A stretch of 51,408 nucleotides of DNA from Pallidibacillus pasinlerensis. Its GTDB lineage: Bacteria; Bacillota; Bacilli; Bacillales; Caldibacillaceae. The notes beneath the pieces are model-generated. The model did not search any database, was not told where the DNA came from, and saw only the letters and a list, made by a program, of their open reading frames with translations. Of this stretch, positions 7,635-18,450 are shown piece after piece (position 1 is the stretch's first letter; each line of letters starts with the position of its first letter). The position numbers were made by a program, and so were the translations under genes. Location of the stretch: assembly GCF_009996845.1 (NCBI RefSeq), contig NZ_JAACYS010000014.1:1-51408 (forward strand), written 5' to 3'.

Positions 7635-9394
7635 CCCATCACCCCTTCTGTTTGATTGGAAATTGGAATGGAAAAACACACTTCACTGCCGCCTTTATTT
7701 AAATTCCGAAAGTGAAGATTCGACGATTCACCTAACAAACGAATTAAACGTTGATTGACATTGTAAAGGCCTGTACCGCCATTTTGATCTGAACCAAGGG
7801 GCTTATTACCAACTATCGCCAATAGTTCTTCCGGAAATCCTATACCATTATCACGTACTGAAATTATTAATCTATCTTTCTCCCTCTTTATTACTATTTC
7901 AATTTTAGCATCTTTAATTTTCTGTTTTAAGCCGTGATTAATTGAATTTTCGACTAAAGGTTGGATTGTAGCTGGAGGTATATAAATATTAGATAAATCT
8001 TCTGGCTTACTAAAATATATTTGTAATCTTCCTTTAAATCGCTCTCGAATAATATCCCTATAAGCCTCGACATGTTCACACTCCTTTTCTAGTTCAACAA
8101 CTGACTTTGAAACTAAACGTAAGTTAAATCGCATAAAACTCGCTAATTGTAATGTAATATGTCGAGCATTCGTCGGGTTTTCTCGGAACAATCCAGCTAT
8201 TAATTGTAGCGTATTAAATAAAAAATGGGGATTAATTTGTGCTTGTAAATTACGTAATTCAGCATCGCGTATATTCGCCTTCAATTTTTCCGTACTTACC
8301 ATATTTAATTGATCCGACAAAAATTGACCGATTCCTTGTGCCATTGTCAACTCAACTTGGGAAATATGTTCAGCTTTACGAAAATAAAATGTAATAAGAT
8401 ATGTTACTTGGTTATCCTCGATAATTGGAATGAAAATGGCCGCTTCTAACAGACAGTTCTTTTCTATACATTTTAATTCTGATTTTTCATAGGAAATTTG
8501 TAAATTTTTTGTTTCAAACGCTCTTATTGCACCAATTGAATTAATTTTATCCCCATTTTGATGATGGTCTTCACCGATACCTTTATGCACTAAAACCGTT
8601 CGTTGGTTAGCAACAGAAACAGCTGCTAGCTTTAATCGATCAAATAATAAGTTTGCTAGCCCTTTTGCCACATCAAGTTCTGAATCATTTTTTAAAAACG
8701 GTATGGCCTCTTTTGCAATTGTTAAAGCTTGTCTAGATGCTAACGCTGCCTCATTTTCCTGTTCACGTAATACGATACCAATCATCGCTGTAAAAATAGC
8801 AATCGCTGTACTGTTCGTTAAAATTAACGGTAAACCAATAGTATTTACAATTTCAATCATACTAATATGATCTAAATAAAAAATGAGCAAAAATTGCATA
8901 TGTAAAATAGGCGGAAAAACACCGATAAATAACGCTTTAAAAGGGGATATTACCCGTTCATTGGAAAAAAATCGTGCTGTAAGTCCGGCAAGTAGACCAG
9001 TTAACGGATTAATGAGTGCATTTGCTTCCGCCCCTATCCCACCTAAAAACAACAAATGAACACCTGCTATAACGCCAGCACCGAAACCGAGTAACGGTCC
9101 TCCCAATAACCCTGCAATAACAATGGCAACAAGGCTCATACTAACAACTAAATAGTCATCTCCCACAGGAAATAAAATAAGAGAGTGGCTAATTTTCACA
9201 TTTTCTTGAATGACGATCCCGACCATAGTACTAGCGATACCAAATATACCGAACACTAAAGTATGTACGAGCGACATGCTTAAACTATATTTACGATATA
9301 ATAACGATTTAAAGCCAGGTGTTCTCGTCATAACAAAGGCAATGATGAGGAGAATACCGAGACGCTCGAATAGTGTAATCGTTAAATTCAACAT
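7631..9394 (-). CDS. LytS-type sensor histidine kinase
   Basis: A 587-aa sensor kinase. Residues 1-210 contain about six membrane helices of the 5TMR-LYT type (GLLGGPLLGFGAGVIAG, NPLTGLLAGL). A GAF-like domain spans about 225-365. The transmitter holds QINPHFLFNTLQLIAG with the likely phospho-His near residue 390, and an ATPase domain with DNGIGF and GGTGLYNVNQRL. Its ATG overlaps the stop of the upstream symporter (TAATG) and its stop overlaps the regulator start (ATGA), so expression is translationally coupled. In B. subtilis LytST-type systems respond to pyruvate; that role here is inferred from context. Confidence 0.88.
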   Translation of the reverse strand: MLNLTITLFERLGILLIIAFVMTRTPGFKSLLYRKYSLSMSLVHTLVFGIFGIASTMVGIVIQENVKISHSLILFPVGDDYLVVSMSLVAIVIAGLLGGPLLGFGAGVIAGVHLLFLGGIGAEANALINPLTGLLAGLTARFFSNERVISPFKALFIGVFPPILHMQFLLIFYLDHISMIEIVNTIGLPLILTNSTAIAIFTAMIGIVLREQENEAALASRQALTIAKEAIPFLKNDSELDVAKGLANLLFDRLKLAAVSVANQRTVLVHKGIGEDHHQNGDKINSIGAIRAFETKNLQISYEKSELKCIEKNCLLEAAIFIPIIEDNQVTYLITFYFRKAEHISQVELTMAQGIGQFLSDQLNMVSTEKLKANIRDAELRNLQAQINPHFLFNTLQLIAGLFRENPTNARHITLQLASFMRFNLRLVSKSVVELEKECEHVEAYRDIIRERFKGRLQIYFSKPEDLSNIYIPPATIQPLVENSINHGLKQKIKDAKIEIVIKREKDRLIISVRDNGIGFPEELLAIVGNKPLGSDQNGGTGLYNVNQRLIRLLGESSNLHFRNLNKGGSEVCFSIPISNQTEGVMG

Positions 9395-10935
9395 TAGCTC
9401 TCTCCCCTTGATGAATAACCGGATTGGGCTTTAATATAAAATGAGTTAAAATCTGTTTCTTTTTGTTTTATTCGTTTTGAAAGTAGGCTCCCTAATATCC
9501 CACCTAGAAAACCAATTGGGATCGTCACAATCCCAGGATTATATAAGGAGAAAATGGCTTCTGTTTTAAACAATCCATCACTCGGATTCATTACATATGG
9601 TCCAAGAACGACAAAAATAAAGGAAGCAAGTATTCCGCTCACAATCGCTGTAATTGCGCCAACACTAGTAAAACGTTTCCAATAGATTGTTAAAACTAAT
9701 ACTGGAAACACACTTGATGCTGCAACTGTAAATGTCATGGAAACGAGGGATGTAACATTTATTGATTCTAAACGCAGTGCAAATAAAGTAGAAAGTAAAC
9801 CAATAATGAATGCCGTAATACGAGCTGATCGCACTTGCTCTCTTTCTGTTGTTTTTCCCTTTTTTAATATATGGAAAAAAATATCATGAGAAAATGCAAT
9901 TGTCGCCGAAATCGCAAGACCTGATACGACCGCAACAATCGTGGTAAACGCCACTGCTGAGACAAAAGCTAGTAAAAAATCTCCCCCTACCACTTTTGCA
10001 AGTAATGGTGCTGCTAAATTACCTGTTGGATCTTTTGCAATTAATGCCTCATAACCTAACAGTGCTACAGTTCCAAAGCCAAGTATTAATGTCATAAAAT
10101 AAAAGAGTCCGATAATCCATGTTGCACTAATAAGAGATTTACGAACTTCATATGTATTACGAACTGTAAATAAACGCATTAATATGTGCGGGAGTCCTGC
10201 CGTTCCTAAAACTAAAGACAGTTGTAAAGAAAGAAATTCAATCGGTATATTAAATAAATGTCCTGGTAAGAAAAATTGCTCTCCTAAAGGGGTACCTTCT
10301 TCTACTTTATTTAAAAAAAGCGTCAAATCCCAATTAAAGTTAGATAAAACTATTAGCGTCAATAAAAAAGTACCTGACATAAGGAGAACCGTTTTAATAA
10401 TTTGCACCCATGAAGTCGCAATCATCCCACCGACAACAACATAAATCGTCATTATCGTCCCTATAAGCAAAACCGAAACTGAATAATTAAGATCTAATAA
10501 CAATCGAAGTAAAAAGCCGGAAGCAACAAGTTGAGGAATCATATAAAGTAAGGAAATGATAAATGTACATATCGCCATAATTAGACGCATCTTTTGTCCT
10601 GGAAACCTTGAACACACTACATCGCCTAAAGAAAATTTTCCTAATCGATGAACTGGCTCACTTACGAGAAATAACACAACGTTGTAAGAAACTAAAAAGC
10701 CAATCGAATATAAAAAACCGTCATAACCACGGAGAGCAATCATTCCGACAACTCCGAGAAACGATGCAGCACTAATAAAATCGCCGGAGATTGCCATACC
10801 ATTTTGATAACCGGTCAAAGTGCCGCTAGCAATATAATATTGTTTCGTTGTCCCACTATGCTTTGCCGCCCAATATGTAATAATTAATGTACAAACGATA
10901 ATATAAATTAACAATAAAAAATAGGTAGGATTCAA
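9394..10935 (-). CDS. ActP-type sodium:solute symporter (intact copy)
   Basis: A 513-aa member of the sodium:solute symporter family related to cation/acetate symporter ActP, predicted to import acetate, pyruvate or a similar monocarboxylate. The sequence shows about 13 hydrophobic segments and the conserved SGDFISAASFLG, GTAGLPHILMRLFTV and GLAISATIAFSHDIF. It overlaps its DUF485 partner by ATGA at the start and the kinase by TAATG at the end. This makes a four-gene coupled unit: DUF485, symporter, kinase, regulator. It is the best reference for the frame of the broken paralogue at 4843-6379. Confidence 0.88.
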   Translation of the reverse strand: MNPTYFLLLIYIIVCTLIITYWAAKHSGTTKQYYIASGTLTGYQNGMAISGDFISAASFLGVVGMIALRGYDGFLYSIGFLVSYNVVLFLVSEPVHRLGKFSLGDVVCSRFPGQKMRLIMAICTFIISLLYMIPQLVASGFLLRLLLDLNYSVSVLLIGTIMTIYVVVGGMIATSWVQIIKTVLLMSGTFLLTLIVLSNFNWDLTLFLNKVEEGTPLGEQFFLPGHLFNIPIEFLSLQLSLVLGTAGLPHILMRLFTVRNTYEVRKSLISATWIIGLFYFMTLILGFGTVALLGYEALIAKDPTGNLAAPLLAKVVGGDFLLAFVSAVAFTTIVAVVSGLAISATIAFSHDIFFHILKKGKTTEREQVRSARITAFIIGLLSTLFALRLESINVTSLVSMTFTVAASSVFPVLVLTIYWKRFTSVGAITAIVSGILASFIFVVLGPYVMNPSDGLFKTEAIFSLYNPGIVTIPIGFLGGILGSLLSKRIKQKETDFNSFYIKAQSGYSSRGES

Positions 10936-11207
10936 TTTACATCTTCCCCTTTTATCGCATCCAACTCTTGTTCATCTTTTTTAGCCTTTCGATGATAGAT
11001 GCTACAAAATAACCAAGTCATCGGAAATTGTAAAATTGCATATACCCAAGCCCAAGGGAGATTGAATAAAAAACTCGGTTTGTTCATGATTTCAGGGATA
11101 AAAATAAGAGATAAAGGTAGGAAAAAATAAAATAATAAAGCGAAAATCAAAATAATAAACAACCTTTTCCTTTTACGATAAATATAATTTAGAAGTTTTT
11201 CTTCCAT
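10932..11207 (-). CDS. DUF485 family membrane protein
   Basis: A 91-aa DUF485 partner of the adjacent symporter. Two hydrophobic helices are seen at residues about 16-36 (FIILIFALLFYFFLPLS) and 50-73 (WAWVYAILQFPMTWLF), followed by a charged tail KKDEQELDAI. It heads the four-gene operon. ATG 11207 follows a GGTGAGATAAG ribosome binding site. It is a shorter, diverged copy of the protein at 6395-6721. Confidence 0.82.
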   Translation of the reverse strand: MEEKLLNYIYRKRKRLFIILIFALLFYFFLPLSLIFIPEIMNKPSFLFNLPWAWVYAILQFPMTWLFCSIYHRKAKKDEQELDAIKGEDVN

Positions 11208-11389
11208 CTCTTATCTCACCTTGATAAATAGATTTAATATTCATAATATTATCACCAAAATGATACAAAAATAAAGAACTATTGTAAAGTTGAATGATTG
11301 ACTGAATAATAGATTCGTAATTTCAATGTATTTTATTTTACTTAAATTATGTATTCCTTTCCCTCACCATTTCTTTTTCTGTAACTAAA

Positions 11390-11467
11390 CTAATTCGACA
11401 TAATTAAATAAGTAAATAATACCGTTGCAAATACAACCCATCTAAACTTACTGTCTCGTTTTTTCAA
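11390..11467 (-). pseudogene. 25-aa ORF resembling the start of an MFS transporter
   Basis: TTG 11467, with GGTGATC upstream, opens a 25-codon frame reading (M)KKRDSKFRWVVFATVLFTYLI before an early stop. From memory, RWVVFATVLFTY at the extreme N-terminus is typical of MFS transporters in bacilli, whose sequence continues for about 400 residues. No continuation is found in any frame downstream. It may be the stump of a deleted transporter, or a small membrane peptide. The rest of the 11208-11530 gap shows only AT-rich promoter-like sequence for the symporter operon. Confidence 0.3.
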
Positions 11468-11532
11468 TATGATCACCTACAAATGTATATATGGATAACA
11501 GGCAAAAAATAGAATTACATATTTTATATATT

Positions 11533-11568
11533 AAAAAAAGCTATCCCTAAATACTTAGAGATAGCTTT
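11533..11568 (-). terminator. Terminator of the pdh operon
   Basis: AAAGCTATC (11537-11545) and GATAGCTTT (11560-11568) form the core of a long stem with a short loop. The minus strand then runs into seven T residues. Confidence 0.85.
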
Positions 11569-11580
11569 CATAGTTGAATA

Positions 11581-12993
11581 TTATTTAATAATATGAATTG
11601 GTGTACCTAAAGCTACTTCAGCAGCTTCCATTGCATTTTCACCGAAAGTTGGGTGAGCATGGATTGTTAATGCGATATCTTCTGCAGTCATACCAGCTTC
11701 AACAGCTAGACCTACTTCAGCAATTAAATCAGACGCATTTGGACCTGCAATTTGTCCACCGATAACAACACCGTCTTCTTTACGAACAACTAATTGGTAG
11801 AAACCATCTGTGTTGTTTAATGCTAGTGAACGACCTGAAGCTGCAAATGGGAATTTAGCAACTGTAACTTCAATTCCTTCTTCTTTTGCTTGCTCAGGAG
11901 TGTAACCAACTGTAGCAAGTTCAGGGTCAGTGAATACAACTGCTGGAATTCCTAAGTAATCAATTTCAGATGGTTGTCCAGCGATTGCTTCAGCTGCAAT
12001 TTTACCTTCATAAGAAGCTTTATGAGCAAGTTGTGGACCTGCAACAATATCACCGATTGCATAAATGTTTGGTACATTTGTACGGCATTGTTTGTCAATT
12101 TCAACTAATCCACGATCAGTTAGTTTAACACCTGCTTGCTCAAGACCAAGCTCATCAGTGTTTGGACGACGACCAACCATAACGAATACGTATTCTGCAG
12201 AAACTTTTTCTTCTTTTCCACCAACTTCGTATGTTACTTCAACGCCTGTGTCGCTTTCTTCAACGCCTTTAGCCATGGCGTTCGTAATAATTTCAGCACC
12301 TTTAGCTTTGAAGTTTTTCTTCACAAGTTGTGTCATTTGTTTTGGATAGTTTCCACCTAGAATGTCAGATGTACCTTCTAAAATTGTAACTTTTGTACCA
12401 AAGTTAGCATAAACGCCGCCTAGTTCTAAACCGATAACGCCTCCACCGATAATAACAATTTCTTTTGGAAGCTCTTGTAAGTTTAAAGCACCTGTTGAGT
12501 CAAGTACACGTTTTGAGAATTTGAATGTTGGGATTTCAATTGGACGAGAACCAGTTGCAACAATCGCATTTTTAAATTTATATGTTTGTGCAGAGTTTTC
12601 GCCAATTACACGTAGTGAATTGCTATCTATGAAGAAAGCTTCACCTTTAACGACTTCAACTTTATTACCTTTTAATAAACCAGCAACTCCGCCAGTTAAT
12701 TTTTTAACAACACTCTCTTTGAAAGCTTGAACTTTTGACCAGTCAACTTTCACTTGTTCAGCTGTAACACCGATTGCTTCGGATTCTTTAGCATCTAAAT
12801 ATTTATGACCTACGTTAATAAGAGCTTTTGATGGAATACAACCAACGTTTAAGCAAACTCCACCAACTTCATTTTTTTCTACAATCGTTACTTTTTGACC
12901 TAATTGTGCTGCACGTATAGCGGCTACATATCCCCCTGGACCAGCCCCAATAACGATTGTATCTGTTTCGATTGGGAAATCTCCTACTACCAT
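11581..12993 (-). CDS. pdhD: Dihydrolipoyl dehydrogenase (E3)
   Basis: The 470-aa E3 flavoprotein reoxidises lipoyl groups of pyruvate (and other 2-oxoacid) dehydrogenase complexes and reduces NAD+. It has the FAD-binding [17 protein letters not shown], the redox disulfide [13 protein letters not shown], the NAD-binding [17 protein letters not shown], the FAD motif IYAIGD and the C-terminal HAHPTFGE with the catalytic His-Glu pair. It is full length and the last gene of pdhABCD. ATG 12993 has GGAGGCG upstream. The 264-bp gap to pdhC contains inverted repeats. Confidence 0.97.
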   Translation of the reverse strand: MVVGDFPIETDTIVIGAGPGGYVAAIRAAQLGQKVTIVEKNEVGGVCLNVGCIPSKALINVGHKYLDAKESEAIGVTAEQVKVDWSKVQAFKESVVKKLTGGVAGLLKGNKVEVVKGEAFFIDSNSLRVIGENSAQTYKFKNAIVATGSRPIEIPTFKFSKRVLDSTGALNLQELPKEIVIIGGGVIGLELGGVYANFGTKVTILEGTSDILGGNYPKQMTQLVKKNFKAKGAEIITNAMAKGVEESDTGVEVTYEVGGKEEKVSAEYVFVMVGRRPNTDELGLEQAGVKLTDRGLVEIDKQCRTNVPNIYAIGDIVAGPQLAHKASYEGKIAAEAIAGQPSEIDYLGIPAVVFTDPELATVGYTPEQAKEEGIEVTVAKFPFAASGRSLALNNTDGFYQLVVRKEDGVVIGGQIAGPNASDLIAEVGLAVEAGMTAEDIALTIHAHPTFGENAMEAAEVALGTPIHIIK

Positions 12994-13058
12994 TTTTGTA
13001 ACGCCTCCATAAAGTTAAATTCTGGGTCGCACTTCCTCCACAATGTATGTAGAGTTGT

Positions 13059-13237
13059 AACTCTGTCTTTTACTTTACATTTAAAAGTAAGACAGAAGTT
13101 GCAAAAATTTCTCCATTCGTATTTTGTTTCAAACTCATACGCCCCATAAATAGTATAACAATATATGGAAATTTACGCACGAGTTTATGATTGAATAAAC
13201 AAACAAATTAAATGTTCGAAATTGCGCAACTTCTGTC
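13059..13237 (-). promoter_or_regulatory. Alternative hairpins in the pdhC-pdhD gap
   Basis: GACAGAAGTTGC (13091-13102) and GCAACTTCTGTC (13226-13237) are a perfect 12-bp inverted repeat 123 bp apart. The 13091-13102 segment also adjoins AGTAAGACAG, which can pair with CTGTCTTTTACTTT (about 13062-13075). In the transcript the same bases would be shared by an upstream long-range stem and a downstream local stem, so the two are mutually exclusive. This may control E3 expression or RNA processing. It was inspected by eye only. Confidence 0.4.
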
Positions 13238-13257
13238 ATATATATAAACGTATCAGA

Positions 13258-14877
13258 TTAAACTTCTAATAATAGAAGTTCAGGATCGCTTAATAAACGT
13301 TTAATATGATTTAATGCACTTTGTCCTGTAGCACCATCGATTAAACGGTGATCGAAGCTTAATGATAATGCTAACATTGGTGCAGCAACAATTTCGCCAT
13401 CTCTAACAATTGGTTTTTCAGCAATACGTCCTACACCTAAAATTGCAACTTCAGGGTAGTTTAATACTGGTGTGAACCATTGTCCACCAACAGAACCGAT
13501 GTTAGAGATTGTAGCAGAACCGCCTCTCATTTCATCAGCAGAAAGTTTACCGTTACGTGCTTTATCAGCTAATTCGTTAATTTCACCAGCAATTGTGAAC
13601 ATAGATTTACTGTCTGCATTTTTAATAACAGGAACCATTAAACCTTTATCAGTATCTGCTGCAATACCGATATTGTAATAATGTTTTTGAATAATTTCTT
13701 GTGTTTCTTCATCTAATGATTGGTTTAAAGCAGGGTACTCACGTAGAGCACTTACTAACGCTTTAACAACATATGGTAAGAATGAAAGTTTAACACCTTT
13801 ATCAAGGGCAGCTTGTTTGTATTTCTTACGGTGCTCCCAAAGTTTTGTAACATCAACTTCATCCATTAACGTTACGTGTGGAGCAGTAGTTTTAGATTGA
13901 ACCATTTTCTTAGCAATCGCACGACGAATACCAGACATTTTCTCGCGTGTTTCTGGGTATTCAGCCGCTGGTACAACTGGAGCTTTAGGAGCTGCAGTTT
14001 CAGCTTTTGCTTCTTGCGCTGCTTGAACTGGTGCTGCTGCTTGAGTTTCAGCTGCAACTGGAGCTTGTCCACCAGTTAAGTATGCATCAATATCCGCTTT
14101 AACAACACGACCGTTTTTACCAGAACCTGCTACTAAACGAATATCTACACCTTTTTCACGTGCATATTTACGAACACTTGGCATTGCAATAACTTTACGG
14201 TTCGGATCAACGTTACCAGCTTGCGGTGCAGGTGCTGCTGCTTTTGGAGCCTCTGCTTGAGCAGGTGCTGCAGGAGTTGCTGCTTCAGCTGGTGCCGCAG
14301 TTGCTGTTCCGTATCCTGGAGCATCAAATGTGATTAAAGTATCACCTACAACTGCTACTTGTCCTTCTTGTACTTTAATTTCTAATACTTTTCCTGCTAC
14401 TGGAGAAGATAATTCTACTACTGATTTATCATTTTGAATTTCTACAAGAACATCGTCTTCTTTTACTTCGTCGCCTGGTTTTACGAACCATTTTACGACT
14501 TCACCTTCATTGATTCCTTCGCCGATATCATGAAGTTTGAATTCGAATAAGGAAACACCGCCAGTTGCTGGAGCTGCTTGTGGTGCTCCTTCTTCAGCTG
14601 GTGCTTCAGAAGGAGCGTCTGCTGTTGCTTTTTCATATCCAGGTGTATCAATAGTAATTAAAGTGTCACCTACAACTGCCACTTGTCCTTCTTGTACTTT
14701 AATTTCTAATACTTTTCCTGCTACTGGAGAAGGTAATTCAACTACTGATTTATCATTTTGGATTTCTACAAGAACATCGTCTTCTTTTACTTCGTCGCCT
14801 GGTTTTACGAACCATTTTACGATTTCGCCTTCAGTGATTCCTTCACCGATATCGTGTAATTTAAATTCGAATGCCAC
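13258..14877 (-). CDS. pdhC: Dihydrolipoamide acetyltransferase (E2) with two lipoyl domains
   Basis: The E2 core of pyruvate dehydrogenase, transferring acetyl groups to CoA. It is 539 aa, about 100 longer than the usual single-lipoyl Bacillus E2. Two almost identical lipoyl domains (about 2-80 and 110-188) carry the lipoylated lysine in [10 protein letters not shown] at K43 and K151. They are joined by Ala/Pro-rich swinging linkers. A peripheral-subunit-binding domain follows (about 227-267, [14 protein letters not shown]). The acyltransferase domain ends with DHRLIDG (His near 510). Start is GTG 14877 after AGGAGGG. DNA of the two lipoyl segments is also nearly identical, implying recent duplication or gene conversion. 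Confidence 0.96.
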   Translation of the reverse strand: MAFEFKLHDIGEGITEGEIVKWFVKPGDEVKEDDVLVEIQNDKSVVELPSPVAGKVLEIKVQEGQVAVVGDTLITIDTPGYEKATADAPSEAPAEEGAPQAAPATGGVSLFEFKLHDIGEGINEGEVVKWFVKPGDEVKEDDVLVEIQNDKSVVELSSPVAGKVLEIKVQEGQVAVVGDTLITFDAPGYGTATAAPAEAATPAAPAQAEAPKAAAPAPQAGNVDPNRKVIAMPSVRKYAREKGVDIRLVAGSGKNGRVVKADIDAYLTGGQAPVAAETQAAAPVQAAQEAKAETAAPKAPVVPAAEYPETREKMSGIRRAIAKKMVQSKTTAPHVTLMDEVDVTKLWEHRKKYKQAALDKGVKLSFLPYVVKALVSALREYPALNQSLDEETQEIIQKHYYNIGIAADTDKGLMVPVIKNADSKSMFTIAGEINELADKARNGKLSADEMRGGSATISNIGSVGGQWFTPVLNYPEVAILGVGRIAEKPIVRDGEIVAAPMLALSLSFDHRLIDGATGQSALNHIKRLLSDPELLLLEV

Positions 14878-14924
14878 GAATATCCCTCCTAGTGGTAGTT
14901 TTCATGTTGAACTTATTTTTATGC

Positions 14925-14967
14925 AAAAAAAGATGGGACGAAATAGATTCGATCAATTTCGTCCATC
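14925..14967 (-). terminator. Terminator-like hairpin between pdhB and pdhC
   Basis: GATGGGACGAAAT (14932-14944) pairs with ATTTCGTCCATC (14956-14967) with one bulged G. On the minus strand the stem is followed by seven T residues (14925-14931). The strength of the stem suggests partial termination inside the operon, separating E1 from E2/E3 levels, or an RNA processing and stability element. Confidence 0.65.
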
Positions 14968-14980
14968 ATTATATTTTAAA

Positions 14981-15958
14981 TTAGAAAGTTAAAACTTTTT
15001 TCGCAGTATCAATAACGTCTTTGTAATTTGGAAGCCATACTGGTTCTGCTTGTGCAAATGGATAAACTGTATCAGGTGCTGTTACACGTAAAACAGGAGC
15101 TTCCAAACTTAGAATTGCGCGTTCGTTAATTTCTGCTATAACGTTCGCTGCAATACCTGCTTGACGTTGTGCTTCTTGAACAACAATTGCACGGTTTGTT
15201 TTCTCAACAGATTTAACAATTGTTTCAATATCTAATGGATGCACAGTTCTTAAGTCGATAACTTCTGCAGAGTAACCTTCTTTTTCTAATTCTTCTGCAG
15301 CTTTTAATGATTCATGTACCATAGCACCATAAGTAATGATCGATATATCTTTACCTTCACGTTTCACGTCAGCTTTTCCAAGTTCAATTGTGTATTCACC
15401 TTCTGGTACTTCTTGACGGAATGAACGGTAAAGTTTCATGTGCTCTAAGAAAATGACTGGATCATTATCACGGATCGCGGAAATTAATAATCCTTTTGCA
15501 TCATATGGTGTAGATGGAATAACAACTTTAAGACCTGGTGTTTGAGCCATCAATCCTTCTAAACTGTCCGCGTGCATTTCTGGTGTAGCAACACCACCAC
15601 CGAATGGTGAGCGGACAACAATTGGCATATCAAATTTTCCACCAGTACGGAAATGATAACGAGCCATTTGACCAGCAATGGAATCCATTACTTCATATAC
15701 GAAACCAAAGAATTGAATTTCTGGAATTGGACGGAATCCTTGAGTCGCTAAACCTATTGCAAGACCACCGATACCAGATTCTGCAAGTGGAGTGTCAAAC
15801 ACACGGTCTTCACCGAATTCTGCTTGAAGACCTTCTGTCGCACGGAATACACCGCCGTTTTTACCAACGTCTTCCCCGAAGATTAAAACTTTCTCATCGC
15901 GTTTAAGTTCAACGCGCATTGCATCAGTTATTGCTTGAATCATGGTCATTTGAGCCAT
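14981..15958 (-). CDS. pdhB: Pyruvate dehydrogenase E1 beta subunit
   Basis: The 325-aa beta chain of the thiamine-diphosphate E1 heterotetramer. It begins [20 protein letters not shown] and carries [30 protein letters not shown] and the DLRTVHPLD segment. It is full length for the family. It starts three bases after pdhA with a ribosome binding site inside the pdhA end (AAGGAGTC). The C-terminal transketolase fold ends at KKVLTF. Confidence 0.97.
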   Translation of the reverse strand: MAQMTMIQAITDAMRVELKRDEKVLIFGEDVGKNGGVFRATEGLQAEFGEDRVFDTPLAESGIGGLAIGLATQGFRPIPEIQFFGFVYEVMDSIAGQMARYHFRTGGKFDMPIVVRSPFGGGVATPEMHADSLEGLMAQTPGLKVVIPSTPYDAKGLLISAIRDNDPVIFLEHMKLYRSFRQEVPEGEYTIELGKADVKREGKDISIITYGAMVHESLKAAEELEKEGYSAEVIDLRTVHPLDIETIVKSVEKTNRAIVVQEAQRQAGIAANVIAEINERAILSLEAPVLRVTAPDTVYPFAQAEPVWLPNYKDVIDTAKKVLTF

Positions 15959-15961
15959 AGC

Positions 15962-17297
<1,336 letters not shown>

Positions 17298-17508
17298 ACA
17301 CTTTTTATTATAAGATTGAAAAGCTTATTAAATATTATTTTATAAAAAGTTCAAAGTTAATATTTACAACTGTTCTATACCATTTTGCACAACTGTATTA
17401 ATCGCGATATACTTTTTATTCAATTTTACCTTTTTATGAAAAAATTATTTCAGAAAAGCGTTACATTTCTCACGTTTTTTACTTATAAATTTCGACTACA
17501 CAAAAAAA

Positions 17509-17524
17509 GACCTCCCTCGAGGAC
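17509..17524 (-). terminator. Weak terminator after ykyA
   Basis: GTCCTC and GAGGTC (minus strand) can pair with one mismatch and are followed by a run of seven T residues (17502-17508). Confidence 0.45.
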
Positions 17525-17535
17525 AGCCTAAAAAT

Positions 17536-18198
17536 TTATTCATTCAGTTTATAATTTAACTCTGCTTTATTATAAAACTCAATTTTTGCTTCATTATATT
17601 GTTGTGTAAGCTGGTTGAAAGTCTCATTCAAACTATAAACTTCTTCATATACGCTATTAATTTCATCTACTTTATCTCGTAATTGTTCTAATGAAACACT
17701 TTCATCTTTTAACATATTATATAACTCTTGATCATATTGAATCCCTAACTGATATTGTTCATATAATTTACTATGGGATTCGTAACGGTGATTCATGATA
17801 GTATATAAATCATTGGCAAGCTTTTTTAACGCTTCATCTTCAACTTGCTCGATTTGTTCTTTAATTTTTGTAAATTCCTTTTCAGCTTTTTCAATACTTT
17901 CTCTTTCAAGATTTAAAAGTTCTTTTCTTTGTTCAGATAAAGCGATTGCTTCATCACTTAGTTTGTTAATTTGTTCTGTTTCTTTAAGTCCTAAGTTCAA
18001 AATCTCTTCATATAAAGCCTTTTCTTCTTCTTCTAATTGAACAAGCGGTTCTTGTTGTTCTTCAAAGCCTTTTTCTAATTCAACAACCGATTCTAATATT
18101 TTAAAAATCTCTTCTTCTTTTGACTGGCTACATCCCACTAATAATACAATAGAAATAAATAATAAAATTGCGATCCCTAATAATTTCTTTTTATTCAC
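17536..18198 (-). CDS. ykyA: YkyA-family lipoprotein, coiled coil
   Basis: A 220-aa secreted lipoprotein. The signal peptide (about residues 1-22) ends in the lipobox LVGCS with C23 as lipidation site. The rest is a long, glutamate- and lysine-rich helical coiled coil (for example EQIEQVEDEALKKL) with no enzyme motif. It matches the YkyA family, which also lies directly upstream of pdhA in B. subtilis. The function is unknown; attachment to the outer face of the membrane is inferred from the lipobox. It probably has its own promoter in the def-ykyA divergent gap. Confidence 0.85.
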   Translation of the reverse strand: MNKKKLLGIAILLFISIVLLVGCSQSKEEEIFKILESVVELEKGFEEQQEPLVQLEEEEKALYEEILNLGLKETEQINKLSDEAIALSEQRKELLNLERESIEKAEKEFTKIKEQIEQVEDEALKKLANDLYTIMNHRYESHSKLYEQYQLGIQYDQELYNMLKDESVSLEQLRDKVDEINSVYEEVYSLNETFNQLTQQYNEAKIEFYNKAELNYKLNE

Positions 18199-18450
18199 CC
18201 ATCAAACCTCCATTTCCTCATAAACTAAATATAATGTATCTATTACAATTCTTGCAATGAAATATGCTATGAAAAATCTCTAAACTACCATTTTGTTATA
18301 TTATATTCGTGGTAGAAAATGACTATCACTAGAATTTTATTCTTTTTGATAATAACTTGTTGCCATTAATAAACACATTTTTAACCAATTCACATTTTAC
18401 GGAATTTTTGTTAAACTGATTTTAAAAAGAAGCTTCTTGGAGTGAGTCAT

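Noticed and set aside
11291-11310. LytTR-like repeat TGAATGAT / TGAATAAT upstream of the first symporter operon
   Set aside because: The copies are only 12 bp apart, not about 21, and match the octamer poorly; I do not count it as a binding site.
13130-13240. Small ORF on the minus strand in the pdhC-pdhD gap starting MTEVAQF
   Set aside because: There is no ribosome binding site and the sequence is better explained by the inverted repeats.
14145-14327. Glutamine-rich ORFs inside pdhC and pdhA
   Set aside because: They are out-of-frame shadows of Ala/Pro-rich or other coding sequence and have no independent start signals.
17455-17470. Possible CcpA cre site (AAAAGCGTTACA) upstream of pdhA
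   Set aside because: The left half lacks the conserved TG and the dyad is poor, so the match is not convincing.
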